NCBI GenBank assembly: GCA_902806575.1
Contig: CADCXD010000008.1
Coordinates: forward strand, 806,001 to 870,000
Source of the DNA: Jackrogersella multiformis
Taxonomy: Eukaryota > Ascomycota > Sordariomycetes > Xylariales > Hypoxylaceae
Length of the DNA: 64,000 nucleotides
Reading direction: 5' to 3'
Part shown: positions 44,682 to 55,011 of the stretch, one piece after another
Layout of the letters: every line of letters begins with the position of its first letter
Numbering within the stretch: position 1 is the first letter of the stretch
Position numbers and translations under genes: made by a program
Notes under the pieces: generated by a model
The model's input: only the letters and a program-made list of their open reading frames with translations
The model's database searches: none
What the model was told of the DNA's origin: nothing

Positions 44682-47456
44682 ATGTCAACTCCAGATCGTG
44701 AATCAGTGCGCCTGAAGAAGTTCCGAAGCGTTCACTATTTCTCGGTAACCATTACGGAACCAACGGACGCACAGAAGGGACCCCTAGACTCGGACGATAA
44801 CGAGGAAGGATTTGAGCTTACACTTGCCACGCTCTTCCCAGTGACATACATGGACTTGCCGGATGACCCCCTGGGTGGTAGCCCATATTATGAAATTACG
44901 ATGGCGAAGAGGTTCGAAGAGGTTCCCGTCGACATCACGAGATTCCCCTCGCCGTGGCCTACTTTTCCTTCTCAGGCTAAGAAGAACTGGGAGCATCTCA
45001 AAGCAACGTACCCCGTGAAAGGACAAGCCTTAGATGCAGTAATGGACATGGCCGGTCTCGAAAACGTGAAACTTCGCCTCGTCGAAATCGCGTTCAGGAT
45101 TGCGATTGCAGCTGCTAAGGAAGGAGTCAGCCCTTCGGCCGAGGAACTAAGCGTGACGTTCATGGGTAACCCAGGGACTGGAAAGACTACCGTCGCCAAA
45201 CGTTACATCCAATTCCTTCGAGATTCCGATGTATACTCTCCTTTTGCATCGGATATATTCGACAGCGCAGATGATAGATCAGCCTCTTCGTCGGACAGCG
45301 CGAGCGGTTTGGACCTTCTATTCTTCGACAGTTATAGCAAAGAAAGTTTCAAGTACTACTCTGCTGAGATAAAGAAGCGTCGAGGAAGTTTTATCATCGT
45401 CGTTACTGGGACCCAGGAGCAAATTAACGACATCTTTGAGAATAAGCCGGAACTTGTAGGCGCAATCCCCCTAACCATCCGTTTCCCGGACTTGACGGAG
45501 GATGGGCTGTATCATCTCTTCACCCAAGAGCTATCCAAGAGATTCGATGGTCGAGTTGGGATCAAAGGGTTCTGGATCAACGGGCTGCCTACCAAGATCC
45601 TCATCAGACGATTGGCCACGGGTCAAGGGACGCTGAGATTTGGCAACATCCCACTAATCCATAAAACCATTGACAAGATCCTCAGTCGACAAGCTACGCG
45701 ACTGCTAGAAGAAAGCAAGGCCGATAAGGACATTGACACTCACATCTTGACCCAGGAGGACTTGCTCGGACCTTCACCGAAGCCCTTAGAAGACAACGAA
45801 GCTTGGGCGAAACTCGAAGCCATGATAGGTCTAGAATCTGTCAAGGCTAGCGTGAAGTCTCTCATCTATCAACTCGAGCGAAACCGCGAGAGAGAGATCG
45901 CGGAGCTTCCGCTCGTAAAAAGCTCATTGAACCGATTGTTCGTAGGCAACTCAGGAACGGGCAAGACAACCGTCGCCAAGCTCTACGCCCAGATCTTAGC
46001 CGATGCTGGTTTGCTCAGCAGCTCAGAGGTGCTCGTGAAGACTCCGGCCGAGTTCATCGGTAGGTACGTCGGTGAATCAGAGGAGATCACACTCGCCATT
46101 CTGGAGGAGGCAAGAGGCAAAGTCCTTGTTATCGACGAAGCACATATGCTGAGCAACGGTAGCAACAGCGATGTTCCCGACTCCTATAGAGCTGCAGTGA
46201 TAGATACCCTCATCGGGGATATACAGGGCGGTTTTAACGAAGATCGATGCATTCTCCTACTCGGATACCGCGAGCATATGGAAGAGATGTCCCGAAACAC
46301 AAATCCAGGCTTCGCTCGCAGGTTCCCCATGTCTTCGGCGTTCGAGTTCGACGACTACACGGAGGAAGAACTCCGACAGATCCTCGAATCTAAGCTCGCC
46401 CAGCAGGGCCTGCAAGCCGACGAAGATACGAAGGACGTCGCTATGGACGTTATCGCACGAGCGCGAAACTCCACGATGTTCGGCAACGTAGGCGAGATCG
46501 ACATCCTCCTAAGCCGGGCGATGGAATTCCAGAACAGAAGACTTGCCGGGAATGCAACCACCGACGCTGTATCCATCAAGACCCTCGAGCCCGGTGATAT
46601 AGACCCAGACTTCGACTGTTTCATCCAGGAACCCGGCGAGATTCGTGATCTGTTTAGAGGCGTACTCGGTAGAAAAGCCCTCGTGGATAGATTGATAGGA
46701 TGGCAGCGCCTCGTCCAGAACGTGCGAGCCCTAGATTTCGGCGACCCAAGGGACTTCATACCGTTCAACTTCATCTTCCGCGGTCCTTCGGGGACGGGAA
46801 AATCCACCACCGCGAGGAAGATGGGCAAGGTGTTCTACAACCTCGGGTTCCTTGCCACGACGGAGATCGTCGAGTGCTCGGCGTCGGACTTGATTGGCCA
46901 ATACGCCGGCCAGACAGGGCCGAAGACGAGAAATATGTTCGAGAAGGCACTCGGCAAGGTCCTGTTCATCGACCAAGCCTATCATCTTAATCCTACTTCA
47001 ATGGGGCACCTTAACCCGTTCGCATCGGAGGCAGTGGGCGAGATGGTCGACATCCTCACGCAGGAGAAGTTCCGCAACAAGATCGTCGTCATCTTGGCTG
47101 GCTACGTGTACGACATCAACCGATTACTGGCGACCAACTCAAGATTGAGCAGTCAATTCCCCGAGACGATAGACTTCGAGAGCTTGCCCGCAAGCGGATG
47201 TTGCAGTCTACTCCATATAACCACCAAGTTCGAAACCCCGTCTTTCACCCCTACTCAATTCTTCACTTGCTCGACCTACTTCGAAGAGCTCGCCTCGCTG
47301 CCTTCCTGGGCCAACGCTCGCGATGTGGAAACGTTGGGGAAGAACGTCACCGCCAGGCTGCTGATGGAGGATAATCCGCCACCGGGACATATCGTGATGC
47401 TCGAGGAGGTGTATAAGATGCTGGAGGAGAGACGCAGCCGAGCACAGAATATGTGA
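44682..47456 (+). CDS. Triple-domain CbxX/CfqX-type AAA+ protein, 924 aa
   Basis: Single-exon AAA+ ATPase with three tandem CbxX/CfqX (SpoVK-like) modules, probably a remodelling factor of unknown client. ATG 44682 is the first in the frame; sequence above it has only GTG. Domain 1: Walker A GNPGTGKTTVAK (162-173), but no canonical Walker B (LLFFDSYS instead) and no arginine at the finger position. Domain 2: Walker A GNSGTGKT (422-429), Walker B VLVIDEAH (D485-E486), arginine finger in FARRFP; complete. Domain 3: Walker A GPSGTGKS (701-708), Walker B VLFIDQAY with Gln765 in place of the catalytic Glu, and SQFPE with Gln825 in place of the usual Arg. Only domain 2 therefore looks able to hydrolyse ATP. 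Its N-terminal 130 residues are not AAA. Confidence 0.85.
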   Translation: MSTPDRESVRLKKFRSVHYFSVTITEPTDAQKGPLDSDDNEEGFELTLATLFPVTYMDLPDDPLGGSPYYEITMAKRFEEVPVDITRFPSPWPTFPSQAKKNWEHLKATYPVKGQALDAVMDMAGLENVKLRLVEIAFRIAIAAAKEGVSPSAEELSVTFMGNPGTGKTTVAKRYIQFLRDSDVYSPFASDIFDSADDRSASSSDSASGLDLLFFDSYSKESFKYYSAEIKKRRGSFIIVVTGTQEQINDIFENKPELVGAIPLTIRFPDLTEDGLYHLFTQELSKRFDGRVGIKGFWINGLPTKILIRRLATGQGTLRFGNIPLIHKTIDKILSRQATRLLEESKADKDIDTHILTQEDLLGPSPKPLEDNEAWAKLEAMIGLESVKASVKSLIYQLERNREREIAELPLVKSSLNRLFVGNSGTGKTTVAKLYAQILADAGLLSSSEVLVKTPAEFIGRYVGESEEITLAILEEARGKVLVIDEAHMLSNGSNSDVPDSYRAAVIDTLIGDIQGGFNEDRCILLLGYREHMEEMSRNTNPGFARRFPMSSAFEFDDYTEEELRQILESKLAQQGLQADEDTKDVAMDVIARARNSTMFGNVGEIDILLSRAMEFQNRRLAGNATTDAVSIKTLEPGDIDPDFDCFIQEPGEIRDLFRGVLGRKALVDRLIGWQRLVQNVRALDFGDPRDFIPFNFIFRGPSGTGKSTTARKMGKVFYNLGFLATTEIVECSASDLIGQYAGQTGPKTRNMFEKALGKVLFIDQAYHLNPTSMGHLNPFASEAVGEMVDILTQEKFRNKIVVILAGYVYDINRLLATNSRLSSQFPETIDFESLPASGCCSLLHITTKFETPSFTPTQFFTCSTYFEELASLPSWANARDVETLGKNVTARLLMEDNPPPGHIVMLEEVYKMLEERRSRAQNM

Positions 47457-48366
47457 GGGATAAGGGGGTTGAGATGCTCGGCACAGATGCCAGATCATGG
47501 CATGGGTGGGGATTTCGTGGAAATTCTGATGATACCTTGTGCTAGGTATTAGCTATCCGAAGAGCAACGAGCAGTGATCTGGAGGTTCTCGATACGGATA
47601 GGGTAGGAGTTTGCTTGTGTGTGGCATCTGCGAAATTGCTTAGTATCGTACTTAGGTAGCTAAGCTTGTAGTGTAGAGTAAATGTATGAAACACAGTGTA
47701 GGTATATTATGCTTCCTGCTACGTGGATGACTATGTTCCCCTATGATCCATTATTTCCCTTAGGTTTTAGACACCTCTCCATCACCAGGTACTTTGATCG
47801 TCGCTGTCGAATACTACAAGGTAAGCCGCTTCACATAAGATACTACTTAGTCACAACTACTAGCCCAGTAAAAGCCGCTCGACTATACTAAGAATACCTC
47901 GTACTTAACTTACCATTGAACCTCTTAATGATGTAATATTTATCCCCTACATCACCCATCTACAGTAAAGCCAAGAACAATACCATTACAATCAAAAATA
48001 AAAGCCAGCCCAACAAAGACCCTTTGCTACCTTACAATGCAATTGTCCCTTTGTTCTTCAACTCGAGACGGCAACCGTAAATATTTAACAGCCGCCCCGC
48101 GAACTCGACCCAAAGTTGACACCGGCTGTAAGCTCTGGGCTAGATTAGTCTGGCCTGCTTGCCTAAGTAGTGCAATCGTACAGTTTTAATTTCGAAGAAA
48201 CTCGACGACTACATAGCCATCGCATTGCCCCTTCGCTTCTAAGTAGGTAGGTAGGTACCTTTAGTCTTATATCCACGACTCCAGCACCCCTCGTCCTTTT
48301 GAAAAAGAAAACAGAAAAGAAACAATAAGAAAGGAACACAAACACAAACACAAACATATCACTAGA
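47457..48366. other. Intergenic region
   Basis: 3' side of the AAA+ gene and upstream of the small GC-rich frame. A GTAGGTAGGTAGGTACC run lies at about 48244-48260. A 50-codon ATG frame from about 48039 could be an upstream exon of the next frame but is unproven. Confidence 0.4.
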
Positions 48367-48673
48367 CCCGTGGTCCCCCTCCCAATTCCTCCCCGTGCTC
48401 CTCCCCGCCCTCCTCCCCATCCTCCTAGCAACCTACTGCCTCGCCATCACGCTCTCGCCCCCCCGCGGCACGCAACCCGCCGTCCTCGCGCTCCAAGACC
48501 GGCGCGACTGGGCGATCCTCGCGATCCTCCTGCCGTCGCCCGCGGATCTGCTGACGGCGCACTGGGCGCTGTTCTGGCGGGTGCCCGCGCGCTGTGTCGT
48601 CGGCCTGGTCGGCTGGGCGCTGCGGGACCTGCTGCCGGATGCGGGGGACTTGGTTTTGAGCACGGAGTTGTGA
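48367..48673 (+). CDS. Small hydrophobic protein, 5' end unresolved
   Basis: The open frame runs through WSPSQFLPVLLPALLPILLATYCLAITLSPP to a TGA at 48673. It is strongly GC3-rich against AT-rich flanks and encodes an N-terminal transmembrane helix followed by RRDWAILAILLPSPADLLTAHWALFWRVPARC and an amphipathic second half ending in LSTEL. There is no ATG in the frame, so an upstream exon must supply it. An acceptor-like CACTAG precedes 48367. About 100 residues are visible. Function unknown; possibly a small membrane protein. Confidence 0.45.
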
Positions 48674-49580
48674 GGGAGGTAGGTAAGTAAGGTAGGTAGG
48701 GTAAGTAGGGAGATAGGTAGGTAGGTATGCGGCTAAGCGAGGAACCTAGGTACGTGCTGTGCATGTTTGGGGATATGAGGATAGGGACAGGGTATGGAGA
48801 GAAAGGGAATGTACGAGGTGAAACGGGTATATAAGCACATTAGGTAAGCGAAGCGAAGCGGTGGGAGTGTGATGGGAGAAGACGGGTTGGAGATAAATCG
48901 TCAGAGAGCAAGCAGGAGATATTATGGGCAAGAAGTCAAAATAAGATCTCGAGACAGCGGGGAGCTATCTATTAAAGGTAAGTGAAGTGATAGGGTCGAG
49001 GAGGTGAAAGGCTAGCCAGCGCAGGTTTGAAAGTATTCTAGCCCTATGTTCACCATAAATACAATCAATCCACCCATAAAATTTCTTAAGATTCAAAGCA
49101 TGGAAAATAACGGAACGATCGTAGAAAAACTCTTTGGCCCATAGCTTTGAGCTCTGCTAGAGTATTAAAACCTACAAACCCCCCGAATTGCCTAGGTAGG
49201 GTAGATATCTACGAACATAAACGTCGAATCAATATATTAAGCACGCAGTGAAGTAGAACGTCGTATTTGCAGCGGCATAAACACGTGTCATCATTTAATA
49301 TCAATAATCACAGGAGAGGCAAGCTCTCTCCGAGGTAGCTATGGAATAGATACGATATTTACAACGGTAGCAAAGAGAGTCGAGCATGCGCCAGCCTGTG
49401 GGTATCGAGCTATTCCCCGGAGCTTCTGATATAAGACAAAGCAAACCTTTTCATTCACGTCAGTAGTTTCGCAACCCTAACTCGCCGGAACCGAAATCTA
49501 CCTAGACAGGAATTAATAATAAGAAAAAACATGGCTCTAGTAATCTGCCCCTCGCCTTCGACTGTAAGGTGCCAAAAGGT
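48674..49580. other. Intergenic region with TAGG microsatellite
   Basis: 3' regions of the small frame (+) and of the Sec7 gene (-), convergent. A degenerate (GGTA)n tract spans about 48677-48728. No gene was seen. Confidence 0.5.
48677..48728. repeat. Degenerate GGTA/TAGG microsatellite
   Basis: Fifty bases made almost only of GGTA, AGTA and GGGA tetramers, starting four bases after the stop codon of the small hydrophobic frame. Confidence 0.75.
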
Positions 49581-52500
49581 TTATTCGACGTGGATCGTCA
49601 CGTCTGCATCTAGGCTGTGCACACTCTCGCCATCACTCACGTCTTCACCTCGAGCGGCCCGTCTAGCGTTATCGCGCTCGGTATAGATTTCGATCCGCTT
49701 GGCCTTAGCATGCTGGAGGCAGTCGACATATGTTCTAAATTTGACGATCTCTCGCAGCAGATAACTACTCTTCCGCTCCCAGTTCGCCATCGCCTTGGTC
49801 GCGTTATGACCACGCGGCGTGAAGGCCAGGAGCATAGGCGACCGAAGTTGATTGTGCCTCTGCAAGTCTTCCTCGATGGATTTGACATAAGTATCAAGAG
49901 TTTCAAGCTGGTCAGTCTCTGTAGAGTTGCTGGGGCGCAGCGACTGTGCCGGTGGCGTCCACTCAGCAATATGAATCCGATCGCCTGGTAGCTTGGTACG
50001 TGAGCTGCTGCTGACTTCGAACGACGAACGAATACTGTTCTGCAGGCTACCTTGGCGGCTGTGCATGCTCGAGCGATTTGCTGCCGCGCTGCCTGGACGT
50101 GGAGGCAGTGGTGGCTCGTTGATAGCTATGACCAGAGCATTGTTGATGATGGCGTCACTCCAACCGTATTCCATATTGCTAACACCGCCAACCAGCGGGT
50201 GCGTGCTCAGCCGAGCACTCCAGTAATTGACGGCGAGGACGAACTCCTTGCTGATATCAGGAGTTCCGACTTGGAAGAGGTGTACAGCGCCGGTGGGCAG
50301 ACTGAGAGCCCAAACGTTGGGGCGGCTACGAGAATAGCCGGGTGAAGGGAGGGCAGAGGCGAGGGTTTGTCGTAGCGAGAAAGTTCCAACGCTCGTGGCA
50401 TTCTCCTGCCAGTTCCCACCGCCAACAACAGCACCAGGGGGAGGTTTACGTCCAACACGAGCCTTCTGGCGCATAGACTTGCTCGAGAACGAGAAGAGGC
50501 TCATAGTTCCCTTTTGGACGACGGCAAATACCTCGGTCCAATTTCGTTCCTTAGCCTTCTTATCCATGCCGTCGAGGTGATGCTTATGAATGACGATGCC
50601 TTCCTTAACCCAGGGCGCACCGGCAAGCTCGAGTGATTCGTCTTCGAGGAGTTGATTATTTTGGTAGTCATCACTCACGATGGATTGTCCGGCACTGGTA
50701 CCAGGAGGGATATCTTCCCGAATTATGGCCTGGCTTAGTGCATTGGCGAACCCAATCGACTGTTGGTAGTCGCCATGCGGGTATGAGCCGAAGGAGTCCA
50801 TAGACATGGAAGTCTGGGTCCTACCCAGCGAATAGCGACTCCACGTGGCAGACGATGTAGTAGGGCTCCAAATCGAATTGCCATCGTCGAAGCTGGTACG
50901 ACTTGAAGAGAGTCCGTTGCCGGGAAATCTCGGCCTTGATCGACTCTTTGAGTTCCATCTACTACCGGGAGGACGGGTTGAGTCGTTCATCCTCCCGCGA
51001 GCAGAGATGTGGCCCTCAGAAGGCGCCTTCGAGAGGACACTAGGACTACGCTTCAGCATATTCATGACTGAGAGGCCACCCTGCGATTGACTCTGCGGCT
51101 GACCTGGCTCGGCGCCAAACAGTGGGAGTCTTTCGTCACGAATTGAGCTGTAGATATCTTTCAGCACAAGCTCCACCTGTTGCGTCCAAGCTTTCGTAGA
51201 GCCTTCGAAAGGTGCCTTCACAAGCGGACCGCAAGTATCCACCGGACCATCCAAGTAGCTTCCCATCGACGATTCTGGCCGCGGTAGTGGTTTAAACGAA
51301 GATCTCCAACTAGGCCGCTCCGGCTCTGGTTCATTAAGCATACCGGCTTCGAATTCAGAAGGACTGAGCATCCCGTTCTTCCCGGGTAGAATACTGGCAC
51401 GGTCGAAAGCTTCGGGAGCAGAATCGACTAGCGCGTGCTTGATAGTCGTCATGGTGTTCTTGACGAATTGGCTCTTCGTCATCTTCTGATCGATATCTGC
51501 GAGGTGCAGATCGGTGTTCAAAAGCATTATCGAGTAACACATCGTATGAATTACATCTATCATATGTGAGCAACAACGGTAAGCATACTGCAGGTTGATT
51601 TACTTACCAATAGTCTTGAAACCGTGATTCGGGTTGCAATCGCACCACCGTGCCGAGAATGCGACCAATATCCGGTCAACTTGCTGCGTCTCTGCTTTCA
51701 AGACGAGACGGCAACATATTTGTCGTAAAGCAGTGAGGACGCTTTGGTTTGTGAAGTCGTAGAGCTCCATATATGCCCTCAAGGTCCGTTGTCTCACGAG
51801 CCCTTCCTCTCCCATCCAAGCAGCTGCCTTCTCTTTTTGGATAAAGTCCTCGTTCCCGTCGTACATCTTTCTCGCCTTCTGCCGGTCATCCTCCGTCGGT
51901 TCGCCCACCGTAACTTCAGGTTCATCCAGAGGCGAACATACGATCTTCGGGCTGCTTTCTACACCGTCCACTTTGACACTAGGTAAGTTGGCAGACTTGT
52001 GAAGAGAGCCGGGGAAGGTCGACATCCTCTTAGGTCCCTCGCGACCTTCGACGGCTCTACTGCGATCCTCTCCAAACGTAGCATGATGCTGGAGTAACAA
52101 TCCGGGCTCGGCATCGGACTCAGGTTTAGAGGACTCCTCAATTATAGTTGCCTGCTGCTCACGGATTCTGACCCCATCAAACCCACCCCCGGAATCGTCA
52201 ACCATCGAGGATTTCCTACTTTGCTGGCGGGGTTGCTTTTGTTTTCTAGTACCTGGAGATTTTTCGCCCTCGTCGCTACTGTCGTTGAAGAATGTTGCGT
52301 CACGAGCTTCGATCAGCTTCTTAGTAGGCAACTCGGGTAGGTCCCTCATTGTCTCAATCTGTGTTCGCCTTCGAGATTCCTGGTTCCTTAAAGCGGACGT
52401 AGATTTCACAGTACGAATGGTGGCATTCGGGCTGGGCTCGTAACCGGGAGAAAAGCCTCGACTTTTACGGGGGTTATCCTCATCCTGCGACTCATAACCA

Positions 52501-54137
52501 CGTGCGCGTGCCGAGTTATCTTGTGTCGGGGGTACGATTCCGCTGGGAGTAGTCGATGTGCTGCCTTGCAGATATGGACCCATGATTTCACGCAAGCTAC
52601 TGACAGGACTAGCCTCGCGTTGAGAAGCTGACTGCTCCTTCAGCCTACTAATTTCCATCGGTAGCGGCACCGGGGGTAGCGGGACAGGCGGCTCAGCTAC
52701 GGACTTCTTTCTTCTTCTGAAAAATGACGACTTCTTCTGAATCACATGAGGCTGGGGAGCCGAAGGTGGAGGAGAAGGCTGGGCGGTTGTTTGCGATGCT
52801 ATCTGTTGTAGCTTGCTTCCTGGCTGCTCGACAGCTTCGGTTGGCATCGGTGAGGTCTGCGCCAGTCTAACATCCGATGGTTGTGATACGCTCCGATAGC
52901 CGAATATTCTACTGAAGAAACCCTGCTTTGCTTGCGGCGGTGGGCCGGGGGCAGGATGCAAGACCTCCTTTGATTTCTCGTACCCGACATGTGGTGCAGG
53001 AGCAGAATCTAGATCAGCCGAAGGCAGAGGTGGAGGCACCTCTTGCGACGGAGCGTACTTGGACTGCGTTGTTTTCATGGTGCCACTTCTTGACCTAACA
53101 AGAGACTTCTTACGATCAGGAGTCTTTGTCTCGGACTCCGTCGAAGCCATAGGCACCGGTGGTGCTGGAGTGGAGGGCATAGTCGGGCGGCGGGGACCAC
53201 CAGGAATCGTGGGTGTCGGTGCTGCTTCGTAATCATCAACGAGAAACGTGTTAGAAAATTCAGCCTTCCGAGCATGAGGAAAATTGAGGAAGGGCCTTTG
53301 TCCAGAGTCAAAACTTGACGACCTACCGCCAATATCATGGGTCCATCGTTGAGTGGCTAGAACTTGCCCATGACCTCCGGTGTCGATACTATTAGTGCTA
53401 CTGCTCTTGCTAGTCTTGCCTCCTCTAGAATGTAGCACGCGCGCGCTAGATGCACCGGGGTGGCTGCGTTCTCGCAAGCTGTTCATGCGGCCTAGACTCG
53501 ACTGGAAGCCAGAGCTGCTATTGCTGCGTCTTCCTCTGGAAAATTGATCCGAGACTCTACTCGCACTATCATCAAACCCTTCAAAATCGGAGCTATACGA
53601 ATATCCATGGCCGTGGCTAAGACTAGAGCTCCACATGCGTCCTGGGCGAGTGTTGCTTGTCATTGACTTTGAATAGTCATCTTGCCTCGGCGGACTGAGG
53701 GGATCTTCGTCGTCGAACAAAGTGGTCGTAGGCGTTTGAATTTGGCCTAGAGAAAATTGGTCGAGAGATGTCAACATGTTGGTGACGAGGGAGTCTCGGG
53801 TGAACTGCCGGGCAGGAAAGGATAAGTCGTGCGAGTCCCTCGCATGTCTGCCTCGAGGCAGTTCAGCCAGATCAGGCTCGATCGCTTTGTTGTCGTCAAA
53901 CCCAGTGTCTAGAAAGGACTCCTCAGAGTCGTGGGATAGCGTCGAGGCCGAGGGAGGCACGCGATATGCTCGACTGGATACTGGTGGCTTTGTTTTGGAT
54001 CTTGCTGGGGGTGTAGAGGGCATCGAAGGCATTGAAGGCAGAGAATCGCGAACTCTGTTGGTAGGGCTAGAGGAGATGTTGATGTTCAAATCTGGTCGTC
54101 TGCGTTGGGCCCGTCGACTATTCTCGGAGGAGTGCAT
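49581..54137 (-). CDS. Sec7-domain ARF guanine-nucleotide exchange factor with PH-like domain, 1501 aa
   Basis: Activator of ARF GTPases in membrane traffic and polarity. Two exons, 54137-51608 and 51556-49581; the 51-nt intron splits the Sec7 domain. About 735 N-terminal residues are disordered, rich in Ser/Pro/Arg with SH3-like PPVPLPPVPLP. The Sec7 core (about 750-905) contains motif 1 KAETQQVDRIL with Glu816 at the catalytic position and motif 2 NPNHGFKTIDVIHTMCYSIMLLNTDLH. A PH-like domain follows (about 1160-1310: WVKEGIVIHKHHLDGMDKKAKERNWTEVFAVVQKGTMSLFSF, then AVHLFQVG and NYWSARL), and a C-terminal helix/coiled coil. Layout and length resemble yeast Yel1 and fission-yeast Sec7-PH proteins of the EFA6 type. 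Motif 1 departs from the usual LPGE. Confidence 0.9.
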
Positions 54138-54690
54138 GGCGAGGTATCGATTGGTCGGACGAAGTTGAACAGGGTAGGTCGGACGGCAACAGAAATGAGG
54201 GCTGCCATACGCAACACAAGACAGTCATATGAAGTGTCCGTCCTGACTATGTTATCATTTGATACCCGAGCCCAATTGGTTCCCACCAGCCCTTGAGTAA
54301 TAACGGGAGGTCTCGACCGGGGCTTGATCCACCCGCGCTTGTGCTCGTCGTTGTCGTTGTCGTTATCGCCGCCGTCGGTAGTGGTGATGGTACCTAGTCG
54401 TATTTGGTGACCTGGATAGGAGACTAGGATAGAAAGAATAGGCGATTTGTCTATTAAGAGTGGATCGATATTTGCGACATGTCAGTCAGGACAAATCGGA
54501 AGCATCTACTTGTAATTAAAATAAAAATGGTAAGGTATTATAATATTAAAAGGGTGGAAGACGTGTTTGGAGCACCGCTCGCAGATAGATTGGACGATGG
54601 AAACGAATGTTGAACAAGTGAAGGAGAAAATAAAAGGGATAAAGACAAAAAAGAAGGAAGAATTAATTAATCTGATCAAGACTCTAAGGA

Positions 54691-54740
54691 TCCAATGAGG
54701 TCGAGGTCGAGGTCCAATGAAGTCGAGGTCCAATGAGGGC
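54691..54740. repeat. Tandem 16-nt repeat TCCAATGARGTCGAGG
   Basis: Three copies, the first with an extra TCGAGG, in the far-upstream region of the Sec7 gene. Confidence 0.7.
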
Positions 54741-54978
54741 GATGGTGAAACTGGAAGAAAGTCAACTAAAAATCGAATTGTCCGGCGTGTCGTATGCGTG
54801 AAGTCAAAAATGTGACCTTGCGAAGATGAAGATAGGGGATCTAAGATTCTTCAATCCCTAATCGGTTGAAAGACACACGGACACGCAGATAATGCTTCCA
54901 GACTTCTTCTTACGGCCAAGAGTTGGACCTAGGGAGACGATGTTTTTGGAGAATTTGGGTTAAAGTCGAGAATTATTG

Positions 54979-55011
54979 GGTCAACTAAAGGTCAACTAAA
55001 GGTCAACTAAG
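54979..55011. repeat. Tandem 11-nt repeat GGTCAACTAAA x3
   Basis: Two perfect units and a third ending AAG. A related GTCAACTAAAA occurs at about 54762. Confidence 0.8.
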
